Positions 6,903 to 14,500 of a stretch of DNA of 28,187 bases are shown piece after piece; position 1 is the stretch's first letter; every line of letters begins with the position of its first letter. The position numbers and the translations under genes are program-made. The stretch lies in the NCBI GenBank assembly GCA_045590215.1, contig JAZNQO010000012.1, positions 1 through 28,187 of the forward strand, written 5' to 3'. The notes under the pieces were generated by a model. It was not told where the DNA came from and made no database searches. It saw nothing but the letters and a program-made list of their open reading frames with translations. This DNA is from RUG563 sp045590215. GTDB lineage: Bacteria; Bacillota; Clostridia; Christensenellales; Aristaeellaceae.

Positions 6903-6931
6903 ATTATAAGCGTGCGGATTGGTTTTGTCAA
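6903..6931 (-). promoter_or_regulatory. Consensus sigma-A promoter of the secreted-protein gene
   Basis: On the minus strand TTGACA (6931-6926), a 17-bp spacer and TATAAT (6908-6903): both hexamers match consensus perfectly at optimal spacing. It lies 41 bp from the ATG at 6861. Confidence 0.9.
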
Positions 6932-7020
6932 TGAAGAAAGGCGGCATCGGTTCAACAAGGGGCACGCTATTGTTTTATTTGTTGTAAGCTTCAAAGTTTT
7001 GTTCTGCGCTTTCGCTTTCT

Positions 7021-8406
7021 TCAAAACCATCCGTCCGGCAGATATTTTTTCTGGTTTTCCAGCATGTCGTCAAATAATTTTTGCCCGTCTGCCGGGGAAA
7101 CGCAGCCCATCTGGGGATCGTTCATGAAGGTGGAAAAGCCCAGCTTTCTATCACAGGTGAGGGCGGCGTGCAGGGTGTTTTCCTGGTTCAGCACATGGCG
7201 TTCAATCAGGGGCAGAATATTTTTCGGCACAGGGCCTGCGTGGACGGGGGAAATGCGGTCCAGCCCAAAGAGGGCGTTGGTTTCCACGATGGCTCCCAGC
7301 GGCAGATTGGGAATCTGGCCTTGATTGGGGATATTCACATTGGACACCAGATCCCCAAGCCCCAGTACGGCCTTAATCAGCAGATGGCCTTCCTCGCCGG
7401 AGGATTTGAGTTTCAACTCTTCCTTGCCGGAAATCAGATCGTCTGACCGCCTGAGCCGCCGTGCCAGATCCTCCTCACGCCAATCCACGGAGGTGAGATG
7501 GAATTTCCAATGCCGCACCGTTTCCGGGTCTTTCAGATACCAGGGCGGCAGAAACTCCACCAGATGCCGGTCACCGGCGGCGGCAATGACGCCGTAGCGG
7601 TTGAACAAATCCATTTTCACCCGCTGCGCCGAAGAGAAATTGGAGTTCATCCAGTTATCGTCGTCTCCTTCGGAAAAGCCGGTGGCGGCGTATTTTTTGC
7701 AGAAATTAGCGTACAGGGGCATCAGATCCATGCCCTTGTAGGAGGCGGAGGTGAGCCATGTGAAATGATTGATGCCGGTGACGGTGGTGTATAAATCCTG
7801 CCGCTTCACGCCCGGAATGCCGTATTCCTTTTCCAGCATGGCACAGAGCAATTTTTGCGTGCCGAACACTTCATGGCAGCAGCCGTAGGCCTTGATGCCG
7901 GGATATACATGATACAGCGTGCGGATGCAAAGGGACATGGGGTTGGTGTAGTTCATGACGAAGGCGTTGGGGGCATAATCCCGGATGGCCTGCGCAATTT
8001 CCACAAACATGGGGATGGTGCGCATGGCACGCATGAAGCCGCCGGGGCCTACCGTATCGCCCACGGGCTGCCAGACGCCCAGCCGCTGGGGCAAATGAAC
8101 ATCGCTCTGCATTTCCTTGAAGGTGCCGGGCAGGATGGAAATGACCACAAAATCCGCCCCGGTCAAGGCTTCCTGCAAAGTTTCCGGCACGGAATAACGC
8201 CAGCGGGATACGGCATCCTTGTGGGCACTGATTTTTTCGCCGATGATCTTATTGCGCCGGGCGGCTTCCTTATCAATATCATACAGCCTTACTTCGCCGC
8301 ACAAATCCGCATCCATGGCCAGATCCATCATGAACCCCCATGCCCAGCCCCGGCTGCCGCCGCCGATATAGGCAATTTTCATGTTTTTTGCGTCGTACTT
8401 GTTCAT
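7021..8406 (-). CDS. lplD: GH4 glycosidase, LplD-like alpha-galacturonidase
   Basis: 461 aa. GH4 enzymes cleave glycosides by an NAD+- and Mn2+-dependent oxidation/elimination mechanism. Seen: Rossmann motif GGGSRG (15-20), LYDID, SILPG, VGDTVGPGGFMR, NYTNP (152-156), the metal-site Cys/His in CCHEVFG (176-182) and H214 in GINHFTW. The blocks DVHLPQRLGV, GCCHEVFGTQKLL and GDRHLVEFLP recall Bacillus LplD, which acts on alpha-1,4-galacturonide; recognition is from memory, so the substrate is less certain than the family. AAGGAGG is well placed before the ATG. The gene follows the six-hairpin glycosidase by 12 bp in one operon, and a GH43 gene diverges nearby. Together these suggest breakdown of pectin-derived oligosaccharides in the cytoplasm (no signal peptide). 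Confidence 0.88.
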   Translation of the reverse strand: MNKYDAKNMKIAYIGGGSRGWAWGFMMDLAMDADLCGEVRLYDIDKEAARRNKIIGEKISAHKDAVSRWRYSVPETLQEALTGADFVVISILPGTFKEMQSDVHLPQRLGVWQPVGDTVGPGGFMRAMRTIPMFVEIAQAIRDYAPNAFVMNYTNPMSLCIRTLYHVYPGIKAYGCCHEVFGTQKLLCAMLEKEYGIPGVKRQDLYTTVTGINHFTWLTSASYKGMDLMPLYANFCKKYAATGFSEGDDDNWMNSNFSSAQRVKMDLFNRYGVIAAAGDRHLVEFLPPWYLKDPETVRHWKFHLTSVDWREEDLARRLRRSDDLISGKEELKLKSSGEEGHLLIKAVLGLGDLVSNVNIPNQGQIPNLPLGAIVETNALFGLDRISPVHAGPVPKNILPLIERHVLNQENTLHAALTCDRKLGFSTFMNDPQMGCVSPADGQKLFDDMLENQKKYLPDGWF

Positions 8407-8418
8407 TTCTTTTCCTCC

Positions 8419-9813
8419 TTATTTGTGAAAAGCAAGCTTTGTTTTGATGGTGAAGTCCGGGTGAAAGGTATAGCTGAAGCCGCAGGGCAGGGGCGGAAGG
8501 GTTATATTGTTCAGGGTGATTTCCGCCTGTTTGCCGTTGCTTTTGATTTGGTAAAAGCTTTCTCCCAGCTGATAGGAAAACTGATAATCCACGCCCCCCA
8601 AAGCGGCAAAGCGCAGCTCTCCCTTTTCCGGGAAGATGCCGAAAAGGTGGGTCAGATACCCGATTGAGGAAAGAATAGTGGGGCCGTAGGCGGACTGGGT
8701 TTCTTTCAGATAGGCTTCCCCGGTGAAGGGGTCAAACTGCTGGGTGAAGGCATAGCCGTTTCTTTGGATGGCAGAAAAGAGCTTTTTTGCAATGTCCGGC
8801 AGAAGATATTGAAAGCCGTAGTTTTCCAAGGCAAAAAGGGCACGCTGGAAGGTGAGCCCTTCGCAGGGGCCGGACCAGTTGTTTTCCTCCACGTTGCGGA
8901 AAAGGGGATCGTTGGCCGCAACGCTGGGCAGGGGCAGGGGCGTCCAGAATTCGTCCGGGTTCAAAAGATGTTTTTCCACAAAGGCCTGCGCCATGCCTGG
9001 AGAAAAACTTTCCCAGTACATGCAGCGCAGATTGTTATGCGTGAGCACCGTCTGCCGTTTGCCGCCCGGATAGATATCGAAGCAGGCGGCTTTTTCGGGA
9101 ACCCACATTTTTTCTTTCAGTGCCTTTTGCACAGCCATGGCCTTTTGCTGCCAGAAATTTTCCTCGCCCGTTTGCAAAAGACGGCTGATGTGCCCAAGGG
9201 TTTTCAGGCAGGAAAAGGAGATGCTCATCATGTCCATGGAGGCCATAGGCACATAGGCGTTTCCTTCTGGCGGTGCATCGCTTTCCCACCAGCAGGGGGC
9301 ATCGCCGTAGCGCAGGGCATTGTCTTCCCCGGTATCATACACGCAGAAGGATTCCAAAAGGCCGTCCCTGTCGGAATCCCGTGTGCGCCACAGCCATTGA
9401 TGGAAACGCATCAGGCAGGTGCGCAGCCTTTGCAAAAATTCCTTATTCTCTCCTATCAAAAAATACAGGTTCATGGCGTGCAGGGGAAAACAAAAGCCCT
9501 GCAATTTATTAAACTGGGGCGTAATTTTTCCGTCCATCAGGGCGATGGAGCCGGGCAGGCGGCCGTCCGCCCTTTGATGTTCCATGAAAAAGAAAATATT
9601 GTTGAAGGCGGCTTCGGGGTCGTGCGGGAAATACATTTCGCCCCCCATGGGCTGGGTCTCCAGCCAGATTTTTTCATAGCCGCCGCCTTCTACCAGCACT
9701 TTGCGGTCGCCGAAAAAACGCAAATTTTTTCTGGAAGCGGCCAAGGCTTTATCCCATAGCGTTTGCAGCTGTTCGTCTTCGCAAAAAAAGTGTTGGTTCA
9801 CTTGCGGAAGCAT
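8419..9813 (-). CDS. Six-hairpin (alpha/alpha)6 glycosidase-like protein
   Basis: 464 aa, cytoplasmic (no signal peptide). The pattern is that of (alpha/alpha)6-barrel glycosidases related to GH63/GH37/trehalase: RDSDRDGLLES (145-155), YDTGEDNALRYG (159-170, resembling the family's sGxDNS-R acid loop), NWSGPCEG (312-319, like the WxGPxW loop) and FDPFTGEAY near the end. Candidate acids are E163/D164 and E310-E311, by analogy only. Start: ATG at 9813, 10 nt after AAGGAG; the in-frame ATG at 9822 is one base from that site and is rejected. First gene of the operon with the GH4 enzyme, which points to an oligosaccharide substrate of plant cell walls. Exact GH family and linkage are not resolved. 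Confidence 0.8.
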   Translation of the reverse strand: MLPQVNQHFFCEDEQLQTLWDKALAASRKNLRFFGDRKVLVEGGGYEKIWLETQPMGGEMYFPHDPEAAFNNIFFFMEHQRADGRLPGSIALMDGKITPQFNKLQGFCFPLHAMNLYFLIGENKEFLQRLRTCLMRFHQWLWRTRDSDRDGLLESFCVYDTGEDNALRYGDAPCWWESDAPPEGNAYVPMASMDMMSISFSCLKTLGHISRLLQTGEENFWQQKAMAVQKALKEKMWVPEKAACFDIYPGGKRQTVLTHNNLRCMYWESFSPGMAQAFVEKHLLNPDEFWTPLPLPSVAANDPLFRNVEENNWSGPCEGLTFQRALFALENYGFQYLLPDIAKKLFSAIQRNGYAFTQQFDPFTGEAYLKETQSAYGPTILSSIGYLTHLFGIFPEKGELRFAALGGVDYQFSYQLGESFYQIKSNGKQAEITLNNITLPPLPCGFSYTFHPDFTIKTKLAFHK

Positions 9814-9876
9814 GGGGCTCATTCTCCTTTTATTATTGGCTATATTGTACTTCTTTTTGTCCCAAAAGGGAAGAGG

Positions 9877-9916
9877 GAAAAGCGCACTTTTCAAGGGAAA
9901 GGGATTGTGATAAAAT
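9877..9916. promoter_or_regulatory. Operator-like palindrome and promoter of the GH43 gene
   Basis: In the 133-bp divergent region, GAAAAG (9877-9882) CGCA CTTTTC (9887-9892) is a perfect 6-bp dyad. TAAAAT (9911-9916) is the likely -10 for the plus-strand gene, and a weak TTTTCA (9888-9893) at 17 bp is its -35, inside the dyad's right arm. A repressor bound here would block the GH43 gene and could also affect the minus-strand operon, whose -10 candidate TACAAT reads leftward near 9850. Confidence 0.5.
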
Positions 9917-9946
9917 AGAAAAACCAGCAAGACGGAGGGAAGCGGC

Positions 9947-10810
9947 ATGCGGAAGGAAGAAATCAACATCCGGGATCCTTTTGTGCTTTTGCACGAAGGG
10001 AAATATTACCTTTACGGCACCAGAGGCCAAACCTGCTGGGGGGAAGCGGATGGATTTGACGTATATGTGAGCGATGATATGGAAAACTGGTCGCCCCCCG
10101 TTTCCTGCTTCCATAATGACGGCAGCTTTTTTGCCACGAAAAATTATTGGGCTCCGGAAGTGTATTTTGTAAACGGTGCCTTTTACATGCTGGCCAGCTT
10201 CAAAGGGGACAATATGTGCCGGGGCACAGCCATCCTCAAAAGCGAAAGCCCCCTTGGCCCTTTCCGTTTGCATTCCGATAAAACCGTAACGCCAAAGGAG
10301 TGGGAATGTCTGGACGGCACCTTGTATCAAAGCCCTAAGGGGCAATACTATATGGTATTTTGCCATGAATGGGTGCAGGTCGGGGATGGCGAAATCTGCG
10401 CCGTTCAATTGACGGAGGATTTGAAAGCGGCAGCAGGGGACGCAAAAATTCTGTTCCGGGCTTCGGAAGCCGGATGGGCGGAAAAGGTGCGCCATTCCAG
10501 CGGCAAAGAGGGCTATGTGACGGACGGGCCGTTTTTCTGGCGCACAGCGGACGGAACGCTGCTGCTTCTATGGGCGTCTTTTTCCGGCGGCGGTTATACC
10601 CAAGGGCTGCTTGTCAGCGATAACGGGGATATTACCGGGCATTTTCGCCAATTGCCGCCGTTGTTTGAAAGGGACGGCGGCCACGGTATGGTTTTCCGGG
10701 ACAAGGAAAGCCGCCTGTGGCTCACCCTGCACAGCCCCAATGAACATCTGAAGGAACGGCCCTGCTTTTTCCCTGTGAGGGAAGACGGGGGAAGGCTGAT
10801 TCGATTGTAA
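9947..10810 (+). CDS. Glycoside hydrolase family 43 protein
   Basis: 287 aa, five-bladed beta-propeller family of arabinofuranosidases, xylosidases and related enzymes. Seen: RDPF with catalytic base D10, NYWAPEV (66-72), CLDGTLY with D123 (the usual pKa-modulating Asp) and FCHEWVQVGDGEI (138-150), where E141 is the likely general acid. A late GGHGMVF supplies the conserved His. There is no signal peptide, so it acts on imported oligosaccharides. GGAGG lies 8 nt before the ATG. It diverges from the six-hairpin/GH4 operon across a palindromic operator-like site, consistent with joint regulation in pectin or arabinan side-chain use (inference). It is followed after 82 bp by a secreted peptidase-like gene with its own TATAAT. 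Confidence 0.9.
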   Translation: MRKEEINIRDPFVLLHEGKYYLYGTRGQTCWGEADGFDVYVSDDMENWSPPVSCFHNDGSFFATKNYWAPEVYFVNGAFYMLASFKGDNMCRGTAILKSESPLGPFRLHSDKTVTPKEWECLDGTLYQSPKGQYYMVFCHEWVQVGDGEICAVQLTEDLKAAAGDAKILFRASEAGWAEKVRHSSGKEGYVTDGPFFWRTADGTLLLLWASFSGGGYTQGLLVSDNGDITGHFRQLPPLFERDGGHGMVFRDKESRLWLTLHSPNEHLKERPCFFPVREDGGRLIRL

Positions 10811-10848
10811 AATTTTCCGCAGAAACGTGCAAAAAGACAATGATAGAT

Positions 10849-10854
10849 TATAAT
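10849..10854 (+). promoter_or_regulatory. -10 element upstream of the secreted peptidase-like gene
   Basis: A perfect TATAAT lies 38 bp before the ATG at 10893. The best -35 is a poor GTGCAA (10827-10832) at 16 bp. It suggests that the gene and trmB can be transcribed separately from GH43. Confidence 0.5.
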
Positions 10855-10892
10855 GGATGGGGAACGCCGAGAAAAGCCAAAGGGGAAAGAGC

Positions 10893-12953
10893 ATGAAGAG
10901 ATTATTATGTATTTTATGGATCATCTGCCTGCTGCCGATGGGCGTCTTGGCAGAAATGACCATTGAAGCCACGGAAAACGGGCCGTATGCGCTGGGGGAC
11001 GTGGTGAAAATATCTATCAATGGGGCGGAAGGGGATGTGTGCCGCTATCAATTGCACCGGGACGGAAAAGAAGTGTTTGCCGGGGCAGAAGTTCCCGTTT
11101 TCGGCGGCATTCTGCACCCCCGGAAGACGGGGGAATACACCCTCACCGTGCAATGCGGTGAAGAAGAAGCGGCGTTTTCCTTTGCGGTTGAGGAAAATGT
11201 GTCCGTGCAAGAAGCGGCGCAGGGGTTGCCTTCTGCTTCCCTTCTTCGCATTGAGGCAAGCCGCTCCACCGTGATGCGGCAGGGGGATGCAAGGGAGGTT
11301 ACCGTGTATTCCGACGGCCCTTGGACGGCGCAGACAGACAGCGATTTTATCCTGCTTTCCAAGGATTGCGGCATCAGCGGCGATTCGCTCGTGATGACCG
11401 TGCTGCCAACCAGCGAAGACAGGCAAGGGCAGGTTTTGTTTCAAAGCGGCAAGGAAACCGTTTCCCTTCCTGTGCATCAGGTGAACGCCCATATAACGGA
11501 GGAAGAAATCAGCTTTGCCCCGGTGGAGGATTGGCTGCGGATAGACGGCGCAGGGGTGCAGGCCTGCTTTTTGACGGAAGAAGCGGCGTTTTTCGTGGAA
11601 GCGTCCGGCGCATGGACGTGGGATACAGACGGCGATTTTTTCACTGTAACGAAAACGGAAGATGGGCTGATGCTGCGGCCGGAAACGCAGGCCGATACGC
11701 TTAAAAAGGCGTGCATCACCCTTTCCTGCGGCAGGGCAAGGGCGTATCTGTATGTGTATCAGCTGCCGGAAGAAAAAGGGGCGGCGGTGCTCGACGCTGC
11801 GATTGGCCTGGACACTGTCACGGCCTATGATGCGGTGATTGCCAACGTGACCGTTTCCCCGGACACGGAGAAGCTGACGGTATCCGCCCCCGGCTATACA
11901 GAGGTTTTTCCGGCGGAAATGTGGGCGAAAGAAACGGAAGAAAGCCTTTTCTTTCAGGTAGACATACCCTTGAAAGAAGAGGGAGAACAGATGATTTTGT
12001 TCGCTGCGGAAAACGGAGAAGGCAGCGGCAAAAAGCAGAAATGCCTTGTTACCGTGGTGCCGGAGGAAGCGGCTTTTGCCTGTGAGGAAGCAGTGTTTAC
12101 TGCCGTGGGCAGCCGGAGAGATATTGCGTTTTTGACCACGAAAAGTGCGCAATCCGTAACCCTCACCGATGCTGCCGGTGCCTCCCTTGGCACCTTTTCC
12201 TCAAACGACGGGCAGGTGCTTTATGCCGGGCAGGGCTATGAAAAAGAGCGGTATCTGCTTTGGATGTTGCCGGTGCCGCAGGGCAATGTGCCTGCCTTTG
12301 CGGAGGTGGAAAACAGCCGTATTCCCGTGAAGCTGCGCACCGTTTTGACACCGGAAGATATTGAATTGTACAGCCAGACGGATGGCTTCTGGCAGGACAA
12401 AAAGTATTCCATCAGCCAGTTGGAGCAGTCGGGCTGCGCCGTCTTTGCCTTGAGCCATGCCATGCAATTGCTGGGCTACTCCGGGGAAGAAATTCGCCCG
12501 GAAAGCTTGGCGAAAACCTATCCCATGGCCCTGATGAAGGACGGCAGCGGCACCATGAATTCCACTTTGGTGGGACGAGCCGGGGACGATTTCGGTTTCA
12601 AAACCCGGTATGAGCTTTACGAAAACAAGCAGACAATTATAGACAAAGCGGCGCAGGGAGCGGTGTTCACTTTTTCTGTGGTAAGCGGCCATATTGCCTG
12701 CATTGCGGAGGTTTTGCCGGAAGAAAATTTGTGCATGGTGATTGACTCTGCCCCCTTGGCCACCTTTGAAAGAAAGGGCATGACGCCTGTTTATTACCGG
12801 CTGGCGGACGGGCATTTTGCGGAGGCTATCACCCCGGCAGATATTCCCGGCACGGAATATTGCCTTGAAACGAACAGCTATGGCTGTGCGGTGTATTATA
12901 TGACGCTGGATTATGCGGCCAAGCGAGGCGTACGCCTGATTCAGCCGCAGTGA
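10893..12953 (+). CDS. Secreted BACON-like/C39-like cysteine peptidase-domain protein
   Basis: 686 aa. Sec signal peptide (about 1-20, ending VLA). Then an Ig-like region (about 22-100), two BACON-like beta-sandwich repeats (about 115-194 and 207-288, each with an aromatic W-T core and ending in a V-H-Q or V-Y-Q strand), further beta-rich sequence, and a C-terminal papain-like domain of the C39_2 type (about 490-686). Its catalytic Cys is C515 (QSGCAVFALSHAMQLLGYSG), His is H600 (VVSGHIACIAEV) and Asp is D618 (MVIDSAP), in the right order and spacing. The start at 10893 is supported by AAAGGGG; an in-frame ATG at 10857 overlaps the promoter and lacks a site. No sortase motif is seen. The target is unknown: protein, peptidoglycan peptide or host factor. 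Confidence 0.82.
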   Translation: MKRLLCILWIICLLPMGVLAEMTIEATENGPYALGDVVKISINGAEGDVCRYQLHRDGKEVFAGAEVPVFGGILHPRKTGEYTLTVQCGEEEAAFSFAVEENVSVQEAAQGLPSASLLRIEASRSTVMRQGDAREVTVYSDGPWTAQTDSDFILLSKDCGISGDSLVMTVLPTSEDRQGQVLFQSGKETVSLPVHQVNAHITEEEISFAPVEDWLRIDGAGVQACFLTEEAAFFVEASGAWTWDTDGDFFTVTKTEDGLMLRPETQADTLKKACITLSCGRARAYLYVYQLPEEKGAAVLDAAIGLDTVTAYDAVIANVTVSPDTEKLTVSAPGYTEVFPAEMWAKETEESLFFQVDIPLKEEGEQMILFAAENGEGSGKKQKCLVTVVPEEAAFACEEAVFTAVGSRRDIAFLTTKSAQSVTLTDAAGASLGTFSSNDGQVLYAGQGYEKERYLLWMLPVPQGNVPAFAEVENSRIPVKLRTVLTPEDIELYSQTDGFWQDKKYSISQLEQSGCAVFALSHAMQLLGYSGEEIRPESLAKTYPMALMKDGSGTMNSTLVGRAGDDFGFKTRYELYENKQTIIDKAAQGAVFTFSVVSGHIACIAEVLPEENLCMVIDSAPLATFERKGMTPVYYRLADGHFAEAITPADIPGTEYCLETNSYGCAVYYMTLDYAAKRGVRLIQPQ

Positions 12954-12972
12954 AAAAAGGAGACAAAAGAGC

Positions 12973-13674
12973 GTGCGGATGCGTGTGAAAAAATGGGCCA
13001 AGCCGGAGTTGGCTGCCTGCCCCTATTATGTGGACATCCCGGAAGAAAAAAGAGGCAACTGGCGCAGCTGCTTTGAAAGGGAAGCCCCTTTCTATGTGGA
13101 ATTGGGCTGCGGCAAATGCGTGGCTACAAGCCTTATGACCCTGGCCAATCGGCATATCAATTATTTAGCAGTGGATATTTCCCGGAATATTTTAGGGGTG
13201 GCACGGCGGAATTTTGAAAGTGTGTACGGCGAGGAAAAGGTGGATAACGTGATCCTCACCCACTTTGACATCATGTGGATCGACAAATATCTGTCGAAAG
13301 AGGATCGGGTGGAGCGGATTTACATTTCCTTCTGCAATCCCTGGAATCAAAAGCCGGCGCACCACAAACGCCGGCTGACCCACACCCGGCAGCTTTTGCA
13401 ATACCGGCATTTTCTTGTGCCCGGAGCGCAGATTTATTTCAAGACCGACGATGCCCCTTTGTTTAAGGCATCGCTGAAATATTTTGCGGAGGCCGGCTTT
13501 CGGATAATTTACCAGACGGAGGATCTCCACGCCTCCGGCTTCACCCCCAATTATGTCAGCGAGCATGAGCAGTTTTTTTCTGATCAGGGGATTAAAATCA
13601 AGTTCTGCATAGCTGAAATGGAAGCATTAAAACCAGATGACACATATGCAGAAACAAAGGAGCAAGAGGGCTGA
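12973..13674 (+). CDS. trmB: tRNA (guanine-N7)-methyltransferase, divergent
   Basis: 233 aa. TrmB methylates G46 in the tRNA variable loop using SAM. The GTG start at 12973, 10 nt after AAGGAG, gives an N-terminus MRMRVKKWA that aligns with the usual MRLRxKPWA. Seen: SAM motif I VELGCGKC (usually E-G-x-GKG), LAVDISRNI, HFDIM, KRRLTHTRQL, FKTDD, and TEDLHASG with the closing YVSEHEQFF. Two signature positions are altered: GKG is GKC, and the usual SDPWP loop reads CNPWN. The fold is intact, so activity is likely but not certain. It follows the secreted peptidase gene by 19 bp, and its stop codon lies inside the terminator stem. Confidence 0.9.
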   Translation: MRMRVKKWAKPELAACPYYVDIPEEKRGNWRSCFEREAPFYVELGCGKCVATSLMTLANRHINYLAVDISRNILGVARRNFESVYGEEKVDNVILTHFDIMWIDKYLSKEDRVERIYISFCNPWNQKPAHHKRRLTHTRQLLQYRHFLVPGAQIYFKTDDAPLFKASLKYFAEAGFRIIYQTEDLHASGFTPNYVSEHEQFFSDQGIKIKFCIAEMEALKPDDTYAETKEQEG

Positions 13675-13692
13675 TCACAGCCTTCTTTTTTT
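13664..13692 (+). terminator. Terminator overlapping the trmB stop codon
   Basis: AAGAGGGCTG (13664-13673) pairs with CAGCCTTCTT (13678-13687), with one G-T pair and an ATCA loop, followed by more T (to 13692). The TGA of trmB at 13672-13674 is within the stem. Confidence 0.88.
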
Positions 13693-13704
13693 GCTTTTCT
13701 AAAT

Positions 13705-13733
13705 CTTGTGGTGAGGGGAAAGGAGACCACAAG
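13705..13733 (+). other. 8-bp inverted repeat enclosing a ribosome-binding site
   Basis: CTTGTGGT (13705-13712) and ACCACAAG (13726-13733) are perfect complements. The 13-nt loop between them contains AAAGGAG (13719-13725), and the right arm ends immediately before an ATG at 13734. The hairpin would present the ribosome site in a loop; alternatively, the dyad is a protein-binding site. Confidence 0.55.
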
Positions 13734-13823
13734 ATGCTGTTTTGCTCCTTTTGTCAAGAGGCTGAAGAACCGCACAAAATGGAGAAAACAGAAAACGCGA
13801 CACGCCCGGATGCGTTGCCATAA
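13734..13823 (+). CDS. Possible 29-aa small protein with a CxxC motif
   Basis: The ORF starts with ATG 8 nt after AAAGGAG, reads MLFCSFCQEAEEPHK and ends at TAA 13821-13823. The product has Cys4 and Cys7 in a CSFC arrangement followed by a charged tail. Supporting it: an excellent ribosome site at ideal distance and the surrounding inverted repeat. Against it: length, lack of a visible promoter after the trmB terminator, and no family I can name. It lies 92 bp before the -35 box of the ribosomal cluster. Treat as a candidate only. Confidence 0.3.
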   Translation: MLFCSFCQEAEEPHKMEKTENATRPDALP

Positions 13824-13914
13824 CATTTTTGGAAAAACTGTGTAATACATGGGTTTGAGGGAAAAGAAAGTGAAAAAAATCGTAAAAAAAAGTGAAAAAT
13901 GAGCGGAAAAAAGC

Positions 13915-13943
13915 TTGCAATTTCTGAATTCATCGTTTATAAT
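13915..13943 (+). promoter_or_regulatory. Main promoter of the S10 ribosomal cluster
   Basis: TTGCAA (13915-13920), a 17-bp spacer and a perfect TATAAT (13938-13943). An A-rich tract with phased A-runs (13862-13911) lies directly upstream and resembles an UP element, as expected for a growth-rate-controlled ribosomal promoter. Predicted start near 13950. Confidence 0.88.
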
Positions 13944-13949
13944 GTATCT

Positions 13950-14176
13950 GTTGTCTGTTTATGGGATGAGGCGGTAAGTTGCCGTTCAGGCCAGAACGGG
14001 TAATTATCGCGGACCAGCCGGGGCAAGACCCCGACGAACGGACTCGGGCCGCAGGAAAAACCTGCGGAAGGCGACGGGCTTTGCTGAAGGGAAGCACTCC
14101 CTGCGAAGTGACGAAGACCTCAGTTAAAAGACTCCCCCCGTTAGCCGTGAGTACGAAAACAATAGGAGGTAATCAC
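13950..14176 (+). ncRNA. Structured 5' leader of the S10 operon
   Basis: About 227 nt between promoter and rpsJ ATG with no gene. Hairpins seen in order: CCGTTC/GAACGG (13982-13999), CGGGG/CCCCG (14019-14033), CCGCAGG/CCTGCGG (14049-14067) and GGGA/TCCC (14089-14101), with a possible long-range pair ACGGG (14074-14078) with CCCGT (14137-14141). There is no T-run, so a terminator-type attenuator is not evident. S10-operon leaders elsewhere bind a ribosomal protein (L4 in E. coli) for feedback. By analogy this may do so too, but I cannot match it to a described family. Confidence 0.6.
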
Positions 14177-14485
14177 ATGGCCAGCCAGAAAATCCGCATC
14201 AAGCTCAAGGCGTACGAACATAACCTGATCGACCAGTCCGCCGAGCGCATTGTGGAAACCGCGAAGCGCACCGGTTCCCGTGTATCGGGCCCCATTCCGC
14301 TTCCCACCGAAAAGGAAATCGTTACGATTCTCCGCTCTCCGCACAAGTATAAGGACAGCCGCGAGCAGTTTGGACGCCGCACGCATAGGCGTCTCATCGA
14401 TGTGCACAACCCCAACCCCCGTACCGTGGGCGCCATGATGAAGCTCGATCTGCCCGCTGGCGTCGAGATCGAAATCAAGCTGTAA
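14177..14485 (+). CDS. rpsJ: 30S ribosomal protein S10
   Basis: 102 aa, standard length. S10 is a head protein of the small subunit and, with NusB, also an antitermination factor. Diagnostic blocks: KIRIKLKAYEHNLIDQSAERIVETAKRTGSR at the start is conserved across bacteria, then GPIPLPT, the extended-loop region SPHKYKDSREQFGRRTHRR and the closing D-LPAGVEIEIKL. AGGAGG lies 8 nt before the ATG. First gene of the cluster, behind the 227-nt leader. There are no tuf or fusA genes upstream, unlike many Clostridia, so the str operon is elsewhere. Confidence 0.98.
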   Translation: MASQKIRIKLKAYEHNLIDQSAERIVETAKRTGSRVSGPIPLPTEKEIVTILRSPHKYKDSREQFGRRTHRRLIDVHNPNPRTVGAMMKLDLPAGVEIEIKL

Positions 14486-14500
14486 GGCAGGAGGGTAATT

